DNA from: Chrysomallon squamiferum
Lineage: Eukaryota; Mollusca; Gastropoda; Neomphalida; Peltospiridae
Direction of reading: 5' to 3'
Assembly: GCA_012295275.1 (NCBI GenBank)
Contig: CM022669.1
Span: 2,815,140 to 2,852,639 of the forward strand
DNA length: 37,500 bases
In this document: positions 1 to 10,973 of the stretch, one piece after another
Numbering within the stretch: position 1 is the stretch's first letter
Layout of the letters: every line of letters begins with the position of its first letter
Notes under the pieces: generated by a model
The model's input: the letters and a program-made list of their open reading frames with translations, nothing else
The model's database searches: none
What the model was told of the DNA's origin: nothing
Program-made: the position numbers and the translations under genes

Positions 1-1363
1 AATAACTACAGTCCAGATGATTAATTAATTTTAATGAACGCCATTTTTCTTTCTGACGTTTTACAGTTGCCAACGCACAGAAAATACAGCTGTTCCGAAC
101 CTGAACGACTCCATCGATCAGAAACAAACATGCGGAACAACTGGTGGTGAACATATGCACATAAGCTAGTTAATACTACTGAAAGAAAAACACGAGATAA
201 ATAAAGAAATGAAAATATCAAGTTTCTTATTACTATTTCCCAGTTTAACAGCAGATGAACGTGGTAACCCTAGTGGTTAGTAGAAAAACGAGTGTTCGTA
301 TAAGAAATGATTTTTTACGCTCGATGTTATTAATTTTAACCAGAAGAAAAACAATACTTAATTAGATGAGAGAGAGAGAGAGAGAGATAAAAAATCTCAA
401 AGAAAATAAAAAGAATGTAAAATACATAACTGTAAACAAACAACTCAAAAACTGTTAAAAGATGAAAGTGATATTGTTGCATTTTGAAACAATAAATGTA
501 ACTTCATAATTTGTCTGAAATGTATACAGGTGTATTACTGTATGGATTTATAGTTTTTAGTGACAGGTAATTTGGCGTACAAATGCACACATGTATGTGT
601 ATGTACGTGTGTTTGTGTGTGTGTGTGTGCATGTGTTTAATTAAATAAGGTCTTTATGAAATCTTAATGGTTATTAGGAAGGAAATAAATATTCTAAACT
701 AAAAGTATTATAAAATGTCATAGATTATTTAATCTACAACATTTGAAGTTTATAATCATTTCAGCTGTATCTGTTTCAAATAGTAATTTCAAAATAAGAG
801 AAAACATTTTTTATTTACTTCATTTTCTTTATTTATACTGTTGTTTGTATTGTTAATTTTCAATCTAATAAATCTTATTTACAACCAAAGTTGTTTTTAA
901 TATACCTGTAGACTGTTTATGAACAGAAAGGATAGTTAGCAATCTTTAATCTGTAATTTCATACCAAATACAATTCTAAATATATTTTGTGAGAGAACAC
1001 GAGGGAAAGGGAGATAGAAAGAAAGGTTAGAGAGAAAGGGAGAAGAGAGAGTGTAAGAATGTGTGTTTGTGTGTGTGTACATATTATGTTAAATTTACTA
1101 AATATAATAGCAGTATTGGAATTTGTAAACATTAAATATACACACTGAAAATCATTAACAATAATTAAGAAGATGATAGAAGTTTGTTGTTAGTTTGCTT
1201 TTAAATGCATCCAAACTAAGGTTAAAATTATAATAAAAATTAATAAAAGGTGCAAACTGTTGACTTATTAAAATTTCTCTGAAAAAAACCCAATGAATTC
1301 ACACTGGAAGTACTGAAATAAATACTGATTTAGAAAAATAAATAAAACATGAGTTGTTATTTA
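1..1363. other. AT-rich flank and probable POLI 3' UTR
   Basis: No convincing coding region is present. The interval has a (GA)n tract near 367-388, a GT-rich tract near 606-632, a purine-rich GA/GGGA stretch near 990-1050 and a short GT run near 1064-1078. On the minus strand, AATAAA hexamers lie at 1360-1365 (overlapping the POLI stop), 828-833 and 810-815. The last two could end a POLI 3' UTR of about 540 bases. The short open frame at 21-221 on the minus strand has no recognisable family features. Confidence 0.5.
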
Positions 1364-4300
1364 TTATCTTTTTGAGGCTGCAGGTCTGAAATATCTAAGT
1401 AGTGTGTCAGTGTTTCTGTTTGATGGTGGACTTGTGGGTTTGGTCTTAGCCTTCATGGCTTGCATTTCCCATTCTAACAACAACTCCTTCTGTAAAGACA
1501 AAGGGAGAGAACTGAAAATGTGAGGGTCTATGTTGTTGGGTATTACTTTACAATCATGTTCCTTTGAAGGCAGAGGTTTTGTTTTAATGATTTCTGATTT
1601 AGTGTGTGACAATCCGAATGATATTGTTTCCTCAAGATTTGGCTTTTCTGGTTTGCACAAATGATCATTTTGTGTACTACATGCAATAGTGTCATCTAAA
1701 TAATTTTTGTTTTGTTTGATTTTACATACTTGTATATTATTTTCCTGACTGTTATCTATCTGATCTGGCACAGCTATGTTCAAGTCACCAGAAACATACT
1801 CTGTACTGCTTTCCATTTTACAGTCATTTCTTCCACTCTGAGATTCTACACTGCACTGTTCTCCTTTCTTCACCTGATTCTTGCTTTTATATTCAGAAAT
1901 ATAATTTAACATATTTTTAGCTGGAATATCTTTCTCTACATGATTCTCAATTTTAGATTCTTTCTGTATGTCCTGGGATGTTATACTATCCTGTTGCTCT
2001 GTTTCTAATTCAAAGTTTCTCACATACACATTAACATTGGGTCTTTCGATATCTGAGGACTTGCTATTAACCTGATGTTGTGCGATAAATTTCTCTTTTA
2101 AGTTTGCTTTATCTTTCTGTTGGCAACTTAGATGTTTTAATTCTTTATTTGTTTCAAACAAACACTGGTTTTTCTCTGGTTCTGAAGAATGATGATCAAT
2201 TTTCATGGATTTTTGAATATTTTCTAAATTGGCGGATAAAAGGTGATTCTGTTGCTGTGATGGCTGCCCACATACTGCTACATCATTACACTGCTGTTCC
2301 ATTTGATTCTCAACTTTAACAGGAGATTTTTCAAAGACTATTTTATGTGTAGTATTTAACAATTTTGACCTCTTCTGAGCAAAAAATGAATCTATTTTTA
2401 AAGATGTTTGACTTTTTTTTCTTTTGCCACTGTAAGAATATTCCAGATTATTTGACTTTGGAGACATCTGAAACAGTTTCACTTTGTTATTGTTATTATT
2501 AGCTGCTGAAAAAGACTGTGAAAAGCTAATTGTGTTCATTAAATTAGCTGTGTCTGAGGTAAGAGGAACTGAAAAAGTATCACTTAAATTCATGGTTGTA
2601 TTACTTTCACTGGAATCATCTCCAGAAAGAAATTTACTTTGACATGAACTTGAACTTTGCCTATCATTAAACTGTCCACAGCTTTTTTGCCCATTTTTCT
2701 TCATTTGTTCACTGAAAAATCTATTGATGGAGTGCTTAGTTCTTGTTTCCATCTTAGTGAAAGCCACATTAATAAGAACAATATTGAAATTCTCCTTCAC
2801 ATTAACTAGTTTGTGGAACAGACTGGCAGCTATTTCACATAGTCTCTGATGAACTTTATCCAAATTTTCTGCAATAAATTAAAACAAATGATGACTGTTT
2901 TACAAAACATGAAACATTTTAATATTAACACTTTCTCTTCCCATTCATATATTTCATATATAAAGATTACAAGAGAAAATCTATTACCACTACTCCAGTT
3001 ACTCTTATCAGATAACAGCAAAATATTTTGTATAAACAGAATAACTGATCTCGTGAAGTTTTTTACAAAGGCTGGAGTTAACAGAAACTTGTATGTATGC
3101 CTTTCTAACTTTGTGAAAGGAAAATAAAAAATAATTAAACAGATAAATGAAAATAAATGAAAGTGAAACACACTAAAATACTTAAATCTTTTTAAAGAAC
3201 AGAGTAAATTTTATTTTTCAGATTTAAAAAGTATTTTATAACAAAATTTTGTGAACCTCTAGTTTATTAATTAATTTTTATTTAGCGCTGTAAAACTGAC
3301 TAAAGGGACAAAGTATTTCCATGACAAACATAAAAAAAATATAATACCAGAATTAAAATTCTTGAATAAATCACTTGATATTGGACACTGCCGACTTTCT
3401 CTGCCTCCATACTGTTGACTATCTCCTTTACGAACTGTCAGTCGGAAAGTGTGTGGAATTCGACCATCAGCAAGTAGCCTATTCACATGTAAACAGTAAA
3501 CAATTGAATACTAATCTTATAGAAAAATATTTAGGAAACCATATTTTTAAAAGTAGCAAGTACAATAGATATAAAAATTAATTTTAAATAACTTTTCATT
3601 GATCTAAGAAATTCTTGTAGTTATATTGCTGCAATAAATACAATAGATATAAAAATAAATTTTAAATAAAGTTTCATTGATCCAAGAAATTCTTGTAGTT
3701 GTATCGCTGCACTAAATACAAAAAATAAAATGATAAATTTTAAATAAAAATTCATTGGTCACAGAAAGTTTAGTAAGCATATTGTTGCAGTGAATACAAT
3801 AGAAAGGACATTTTAAAAATCAAAAACATTCATTGATTGTTGAAATATGAAAATATTCATGAAGGGGGAAATAATAAGAAAATTATTCAAGATATGAAAT
3901 CTTGTAAGGTACATGTGAATGTAACATACTAATAAAACTCTGTCACAAATAACATTTAAATACTGACTGTCATTATATGTCCTATAATTACTGAGCTGCA
4001 GCTCTTTAAATAACAACAAACTGAAATACAGCAAATACATAATGACAAGTTTTACTGAAATCAAATAGCTATTATAATAAAATATTATAAACTGGAAAGA
4101 AGAAAGCAAATATTATATTTAATGAGACACTCACAGCATTAGACGTAGGTTAAAAACCACACAGATATTAACAACCCACAATCGCAACTTCATGGGCTAC
4201 ACTTTTCTAATAGACAGCAAGGAATATTCACTGTGACAGACAGGTTAGTACATACCACAGCCTTTATACACCAGTTGTTGAGGTCTAGCCTGTTGGTTCC

Positions 4301-7300
4301 ACCAAGAGGATTGACCCTGTGACCAACTTACCTTGAAAAGATAGATGTTCCAGCACTGAGCTACATTCCACTGTCTTATAAACTGAATACTATCTAGTGT
4401 AAGTAACCCTGCATGAATACTGCGAGAATAGTCTTGATGTGTGAGATGATACAGTGATGAATTTACAGTTAAAAAGATAAATTCTGATTTGATACCTTTT
4501 CAGAAGATTTATCAACAGCTCATCTATTTTCTCATACACAAAGGGGAGGCAACTGCAGTTTCGGAAAGAATCTTCATCACTAAGAGTCTAGGTGAAAAAA
4601 ATAAGAAAAAAATGAAGTAATTAATCACTGGTGATTGAAATATATTTCAAATATCAACTCAGATGGGGTAATGAATAAATACATATATTATTTAGGGTCA
4701 TTAGATGTTTTTGTTTCTTTTATTTTAATAAAAGATTATTAATGTTATCAGTTAGCAATAATAAGAAAAATTTGACGTCATCTTGCACAATAAGAAAAAT
4801 TTGACATGTCATCTTGCACATAATTATAAACAAAAAAACTTGTATACTCAAATGAATGAAAATTAATGCTATTTGGCTTTTTAAAATACTTATTGAAATA
4901 AGGTTTAAATATACTAGTGAAAAACATCATTAGTCTAAATAACTAGTGTGTACTTTAAAAAGTTATTCTGCTTTACTCTTCTTTTTTAACAAGTTATTTA
5001 ACTGGTCTAGTTCATATTCTAACCTGAGGAAGGCTAAATGGAACCACGGGGCTATTATCAATCCCATAAGCCAGTTGTTGTATTGATGTTGCCATAGTTT
5101 CACCAAATTCCTTTATCAGTGATTTCAGAGAAGTATTCTGTAGATCACTTAAATTGTCGATACCGAGAGCTGAAAGCTTTTTGGATGTTGCGTGGCCAAT
5201 TCCTAAAAAATACAACATTTTACTAGTTTGTTAACAACCTTTAGATTCCCAGTGAAACAGCAAATTTACAGATTGTAATCTTGTCAGTGGATGAAATTCT
5301 TAAACACATTAGCAGAATTAATGATTTTAAAATTTATTTTTACAAATATATATTATTCATTATTTGTATACAAGTAATATTTAATACAGATTTATACTCT
5401 TTTATTTTACAATGTGCAGGTCATAAAAAACTATTAGTTTAATTTTGAGGTTGGATAAAGTTAAAATTAAAGTCTGGTTAAGATTACAGAACTCACCAGG
5501 GATGGTTCCTGGTTTTGTCAGTGATGTAATAAACTGAGCAACTTGTCCAGGAAACAGAGTAGTTTGTTGGTTTGGTTTGTGCTGCCCTGCTACAAGCTTG
5601 GACAACAGTTTATTGTGAGCAATTCCTGCACAACAGGTCAAGCCAAGCTCGTTATACAGAGCACTTCTAATCTCAGCAGCAACATGTGAGGCTACTTTCA
5701 GTCTGACATCACATCCACAGTGACAACCTGAAAACAGAGACTAACTGCATGTGATGCTAAAACTTTAAAACAGATTATAAATTTGTAGTGAAGAATTCAC
5801 AGATCAGTGTCTTTTAAATCAGATTCCTTTAATCAGTACATAATAGTATTAATACAAACCACAGAAGTAAATAAATAAAAAATAAAAAAAAATCTAAAAA
5901 AATTACATTATAAAATTGAATCCATTTTCCTTGAATCTCTGAATTGTTAAAACATGTATTTTTTAAAGAAAATAAAAATAAAAAAAAAAAAAAAAATTGC
6001 TACTCTTTAGCAAAAATTTTGAAATGGAAAATTAGAACAAATGCAGCACTGTCCATATCATTATTACTAGTTCACAAGTTCAGGAAACTGAACAATGATT
6101 AAAAAAAAAAAATAAAAAAAAAAAATAAAAATAAAAATAATAATAATAAAAATAAAATAATAATCAATGATAATAATAATAATAATAATAAATACTTAAT
6201 TAAAGTAAAAGATATAATTGATTTGTCATCTGGTTTTTCATAGTCATCTTTGCAACATAAGTACTTCCTTGTTTTCTTTGATATGTAACTGCAATTCATA
6301 CTCAGTCATAGTATTAATCAAAATAAAATGCAAAAAGTATAAAAATTGAAAAAAAAAAAACAGAAACTTAAGACACACAAACACACATACACGAAAAAAA
6401 AAAAAAAAAAAAAAAATAATAATAATAATAATAATTTAAAAATTAAAAATTAAAAGAAAATAGCAAAAGGTTAAAAATTACCTTCACATGCCTTCCTGTC
6501 TCCGTAAGTGAAACCAGAAACTTGATGTTCAAACTGAGTTTTAGACATCCTCTCTGTGACTAGATCTGTTACATCTAGAAAGTTTTCATCAAATCCTAGT
6601 CTCTCCACCCTTGGTGTGTATTTCAAACAAAAATCTGAAATGCACAGAAATGAGACATTAATAAATTAAAATACAGGATACTTGTTAAGTATGATGAAGG
6701 AACATACCACAAAAACCCAAGTAAAACCCCAAAAGCCCTTCACTTCTGTCAGTTTTGCTTAACTTCACGTCAACTTCATGACACTTTTATAACTATGAGT
6801 GATATAAGGCAAAAGTGAATACATTTTTTATAACATTTTCACATTAAAATAGCTATAAATGTTTTATAACATTGATCAAATATAGTGAAAAACAGAATAA
6901 AATATGAACAAAATGTGCAAATATAAGTACAAATATCTGTTGTTAAGATTATTATAAAAAATATAAATAAACCACAAAAAAAACACACAGTAAAAATAAA
7001 GAAAAAAAGAAAACAATTAGCACTAAAAAATTTTTTCAATTACAATAATTTAATCACCCTGTATTATCTGTATCTGTGACTATGATCAAATTAAATATCA
7101 AAAATATTTACTGAAATGTGGAATAATGATAGAAGGTGACCTGAAATTCTGTAAGACATTTCTCTGTATGGTGTCAGATCTTCACCATTAACTAACACAA
7201 GGTCAGGACAAATAGATTTTGCTTCTTGTAGGCTCATCATCTTTTTCACTCCCAGTTCTCTCGCCTTGTAGTTAGTCGTAGCCAGCAGGGACTTTTGCTG

Positions 7301-8289
7301 AACACCTGTGTTTTATAACAGAATGAAATTCTAATTTATTTTTTTAAACAAAATCATTGGTTATAGAAAATTATTTTAAAACCTAAAACTGAAAATAAAG
7401 CATGGCTTAGAACAGTCATTAACAACATAACTAAGTCATGAGAAGCCATTTATCTTACACAACTTTATCATGTGAAGTTATTAATAGCATAAAATGTTAT
7501 CATGTATAAGTAATGATGCCTACATTATTCTGGAACTATTTCAAAGGATTATTTGCCTCGTGTAAATATAAAAATTTTAATTATTCATAATTACCAATAG
7601 GTTTGTCTCTTAAATATGGTTTTCTCAACATTTCAACCTGAGCATAAAAACAGTCCATGTCAATATGAATAATGCTTCTTTGGTGATCAGTTCCTGGAAT
7701 ATTAATAAAAACCCTGAATATAAAACAAAACAACAAAAAACTGACAGACACCATACATACTAAAAAAAAAAAAAAAAAAATAATAATTAAATAAAATAAA
7801 TAAAAATAAAAAGAACAAACAAACAAGCAAAAAATAGCAATTAGGATAGATATTATTTCAACTCTATATTATTTATATATAAATTTATTTTAATTTTACT
7901 TTTACATCTCAATTTTCTTTGGATAACTACTAAAAAATCAGCTCAGTGTGGCATGGTGTAGTTCAGAATCAATCAGACTGAGTGTACCAATTATGATTTT
8001 AACTAGTTCTGTCCAATATTATATGTTATGTACCATTCATAATATATAATTACGCTATGCATGTGACTAAATTAATTTTTTTCTATTACATATCACTGAA
8101 TAGTAAATAATAAAATGAACATGAATAATAAATAAATAAATATAAAATAAAAAATAAATAAATAAATAAATAAATAAAAATATGTATATATATATAATCA
8201 GAATAATCACCACCAAATGTCACATTTGAAAGGCAAGATAACTCGGCTGGATGTTTCCAGCTCTCTTCATCGGAATCGGAATCTTCCAT
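1364..8289 (-). CDS. POLI: DNA polymerase iota (Y-family translesion polymerase), 9 coding exons
   Basis: Coding exons in transcript order: 8211-8289, 7595-7693, 7141-7305, 6482-6634, 5497-5727, 5024-5202, 4496-4587, 3348-3478 and 1364-2868. They join in frame to 877 aa, against about 715-740 aa in human. The enzyme inserts nucleotides opposite damaged bases in the nucleus. The palm motif IDMDCFYAQVE gives catalytic D38, and ERLGFDENF gives D130/E131. The finger segment VQQKSLLATTNYKARELG keeps Q63, K64 and L66 at the spacing of the iota residues that narrow the active site. The little finger contains the ESRQCPI segment. Exon 9 encodes a long, low-complexity Asn/Ser/Lys/Gln-rich tail with PCNA-binding-like motifs at 421-428, 532-539 and 863-870, and one UBM (IDPHIF..LP..LQKELLLEW, about 823-843). 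The UBM, and the absence of a UBZ zinc finger, argue for iota over eta. Only one UBM is seen; vertebrate iota has two. A splice acceptor just before ATG suggests an upstream noncoding exon. Confidence 0.93.
3561..3805. repeat. 78-bp tandem repeat, about 3 copies
   Basis: The word TACAATAGA or a variant recurs at 3561, 3639, 3717 and 3795, an exact 78-bp spacing. Each unit continues with a TTTTAAATAA-like segment, TTCATTGATC, AGAAATTCTTGTAG and a GCTGCAATAAAT-like end. Copies 1 and 2 are very similar, copy 3 has diverged and copy 4 is only a start. The array lies in POLI intron 7. Confidence 0.85.
4150..4385 (-). mobile_element. tRNA-derived SINE-like element in POLI intron 7
   Basis: On the minus strand, TAGCTCAGTGCTGG (4363-4350) matches a tRNA/Pol III box A. 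GGTCAATCC (4316-4308), inside GGGTCAATCC, resembles box B about 35 bases downstream. The sequence is also GC-richer than the intron around it. The downstream body (about 4305 to 4150) would be the tRNA-unrelated part. Ends and target-site duplications could not be fixed, so the limits are approximate. It lies in the same orientation as POLI. A degraded tRNA pseudogene is the alternative. Confidence 0.5.
5968..6440. repeat. A-rich and (AAT)n/(AAAT)n simple repeats in POLI intron 4
   Basis: Runs of A near 5978-5996, 6099-6132 and 6394-6416 are mixed with AAT and AAAT units, notably the AAT array at about 6415-6436. All are T-rich on the transcribed strand. No coding potential is seen; the short frame at 6099-6299 is a poly-Leu/Phe artefact of the repeat. 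Confidence 0.8.
8120..8180. repeat. (AAAT)n microsatellite in POLI intron 1
   Basis: Imperfect then perfect AAAT/AATA units run from about 8123 to 8178, ending in a short TATATA run. It lies about 30 bases inside the donor of POLI exon 1. A (GAAA)n microsatellite (about 8337-8367) sits just upstream of the POLI start codon. Confidence 0.85.
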
Positions 8290-8868
8290 GATCTGTTAAA
8301 AAGAGGAATGTTCAGTTGTTGTTGTTTTGTTTTTTTAAAAGAAAGAAAGAAAGAAAGAAAGAAAAAATAGAACCATCTCATTTATAATTTTCAGTTTAAA
8401 CAAAATAAATGATATTTTTAGATGATAATTTTATATTTAGTAAATCGCATTTTATAATGTAATTAAACTTATTCATTGCGACATTTGTCTTTGTTTTATA
8501 TTATATATACACCAATAAACTAATACAACTCCCCCAAAAACAAAAACGTAAAAAAACAAACACAAACAATTAAATGTATTTCCCGCAACTTTTGAGTAAG
8601 AGCTGATTTCGGTCACAAATTTTACTTTTTATCATAACAGGAGCGCCACCTGGAATAAAAAACTGAAACTAGTACATCAGGCTAATTAATATGTATCTCA
8701 TTCATATGAAATATAATATTATATATTATAAAGAAATTTGCTGATATCGCAAAAATGTGATTATGCAACTAATTAAATTTACAACGGATTTTGAGCGAAC
8801 CCCTTCGTTCATTTTCAGATTTACCAAAAACGTGCAAATGAAAAAAAAAAAAAAAAAATAAAAATAAA

Positions 8869-8914
<46 letters not shown>

Positions 8915-9583
8915 AAAAAAATAAAAACGGTATCTTCAGTACAACCTCAACGTCAAACTGAACTCGAGATTAAAATAAAAATAGGACAAAAGATTCATTT
9001 TTGGTTTATTATTATTATTATTATATTTCAAAGCATATCCTGTCATCATGGGTACGAGTCATAATTTCCAAAAATAACTAAATTAATTATAAAATAATAA
9101 AATTCAAGCAACTTCATCATCGTAGGGAAACATTTATTAATAATATGTTGTATCTAAAAAAGTGCCATTTACTATTCAGTCTATTGTATTTATTATTTTA
9201 TAAATAAAAAGATTACTGTAATTCAGTACAGTTAAAAGTGTTTATTGAATTCTTGTAATCTTTTTTGTAAATCGAAACTAAAATTTTAATATTTTTTAAA
9301 ACAACATTGTGCAATGAATTTCCATATTTAATAAATCGACATATTAACAAAACTAAATATTTTCACGATAAAATATCGAAATTTCTTCAAGACAAGGTAC
9401 AAATAACATCTAACAACTGTTTTCCTAAATTGTTTTCGTTTCGTTGGATTTTTAGTTTCAAATTTACTCAGATTAAAAGAATAATTACTTCCGCTTGCGT
9501 GTATTCTTGTGATTTCAATCGGATTGTGCATTGAACTAGAATTTGATATGTATAATATATAAAATTTACAACCAGCTATCAAG
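8290..9583. promoter_or_regulatory. Head-to-head intergenic region between POLI and FAM174-like gene
   Basis: This 1.3-kb interval separates two divergent start codons and should hold both promoters and 5' UTRs. On the minus strand a pyrimidine tract followed by AACAG lies immediately before the POLI ATG and looks like a 3' splice site, which implies a noncoding POLI exon in this interval. A long A-rich tract occupies about 8839-8930, with (GAAA)n at 8337-8367 and (ATT)n at about 9008-9025. No TATA box or CpG island can be assigned with confidence. Confidence 0.5.
8839..8930. repeat. Long interrupted poly(A) tract
   Basis: About 90 bases are almost entirely A, with scattered single T. No recognisable retroposon body lies upstream on the plus strand, so I call it a simple repeat. 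Its length may be assembly-sensitive. Confidence 0.85.
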
Positions 9584-10973
9584 ATGAAGACTTCATTGAT
9601 ATTATGTCTGAGTATAATTTTAATTTGCCTGAATATATCCATTTGTAACAGTGATAAATATTCTAAATCGAAAAACGGAAGTTCGAAAAAAGAACTCCCT
9701 GATACACTCATAACCAAGAAATCAGACCAATCTCAAAACATTCATAAAGATACACCGAAGAAGTCTGCTATCACACCTGGAAACAAATCAACAACAGAGA
9801 AAATTCCAGATTTGACAAACAATGATAAAAATGTTAGTTGTGTTAATGGAACATCCTGTGAAATTAAAAAACCTGATAGTTCGTATGGTGGAGTGATGAC
9901 AGGAATATATAACACAGTCGCAGAAAACAAAGACATGCTTTTGAGAACTTTATATGTCTTGATTGGTGTTACTGCAATAGTTATTGTGTATTTTATTGTC
10001 AGAGCTTGGAGGTTAGTATAGTCATAGCATTACTGGTATTGATTATAATTTGCCTTTAAACTTCTTTTTAAAAACAAACGCAGTCAGTCTGCTCTCACAG
10101 TCTCAGTATCACTCTATGAGTATCAATATTCTAGTTTCAAAATATATATCAACATCACAATTACCATTTTACAATAACGTTTTAATCTTCCCAAACTCGA
10201 GCTTACTTGTGCAGTCAAAATACTTTACTTTTTTTTCAGAATCCACAATTTGTTTAACTTTTTATGTAAAATAAAAACTGAAAAGAATTGAAAAATTATT
10301 TTGACAAAAATGTAGGTAACTGAAATAAAGACAACAAGGATTCAGATAATTCACCATGGCTTTAAGTAGTACAGTTTTATGTTCTTTATCAACAATGTGT
10401 TTTTATATATATATATATATATATATATCATTATTATTTATATTGTATATATGTGTGACTGTTGCATAAAAATTATATAGAGTAGCATTTCTGTTATTAA
10501 TAAACTGTTTATGTTATAATTTAAGAGCCAAACATTTCATTTTAATTTTTTCTTTTCTTTTGATTTTGGTCAAATGTATATATACATTTCCATTTAAGTA
10601 TATGTTTCATAACTTTTTTAATAAAAGAATAATGAGCCATTCCTATTAAAGGGAATATCCATTTGAAAAAAAAAAACCCAGACAGGAGCTGCTTTCCTTT
10701 TTATAATTAATTTTATAATCACTGATATTAAAGTGTGGCATAGATTGATTATTATTTTTCTATTTATTTAAAAGTATTTTTCTTTATGATCAGTGTGCAT
10801 ATTATTACCCTTTCTGTCTTTGTAGACTAAGAAGAAAGCGTAAAGCCAGGAAATATGGAATCATCACCACACCAGCATCAGATTTGGAAATGGCACCATT
10901 AGGAGATGGTGAGGAGGATGAAGAGGATGACATGACTGTTTTTGAAATGAGTCCTAAACATCAGGCTAGATAG
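9584..10973 (+). CDS. FAM174: FAM174-family single-pass membrane protein, 2 exons
   Basis: Exons 9584-10011 and 10826-10973 join (donor GTTAGT, acceptor TTTGTAG) to 191 aa. A signal peptide covers about residues 1-21 (a hydrophobic Leu/Ile core after MKTS). The luminal part, about 22-117, is low-complexity and Lys/Ser/Thr/Pro-rich, with several N-glycosylation sequons and a CVNGTSC pair of cysteines. A single membrane helix spans about 119-139 (TLYVLIGVTAIVIVYFIVRA). The cytosolic tail has a basic patch (RLRRKRKARKYG), then DLEMAPLGD, a Glu/Asp run and a short Phe-containing end. The helix-basic-acidic tail matches the FAM174 (formerly TMEM157/DUF1180) family, whose N-terminal half is poorly conserved. 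Reports for vertebrate members point to Golgi/secretory membranes. I cannot tell whether it is orthologous to FAM174A, B or the ancestor of both. The start ATG follows a nearby upstream ATG that is closed by a stop. Confidence 0.85.
10399..10428. repeat. (TA)n microsatellite in FAM174-like intron
   Basis: About 14 TA units lie in the single intron (10012-10825) of the FAM174-like gene. Confidence 0.85.

Noticed and set aside
1712-2319. Two plus-strand frames (1712-1909, 2104-2319)
   Set aside because: Shadows of the long POLI exon 9 on the opposite strand.
3813-4109. 98-aa minus-strand frame
   Set aside because: Lies wholly in POLI intron 7, is AT-driven Phe/Leu/Tyr-rich sequence, and is not bounded by splice sites that would keep the frame.
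1364-8289. Polymerase eta instead of iota
   Set aside because: The tail has a UBM and no C2H2 UBZ zinc finger, and the finger segment has the iota-type QK-x-L rather than the eta pattern.
9328-9717. 129-aa minus-strand open frame
   Set aside because: Antisense to the FAM174-like exon 1 and its leader; no family features, and the plus-strand gene explains the sequence.
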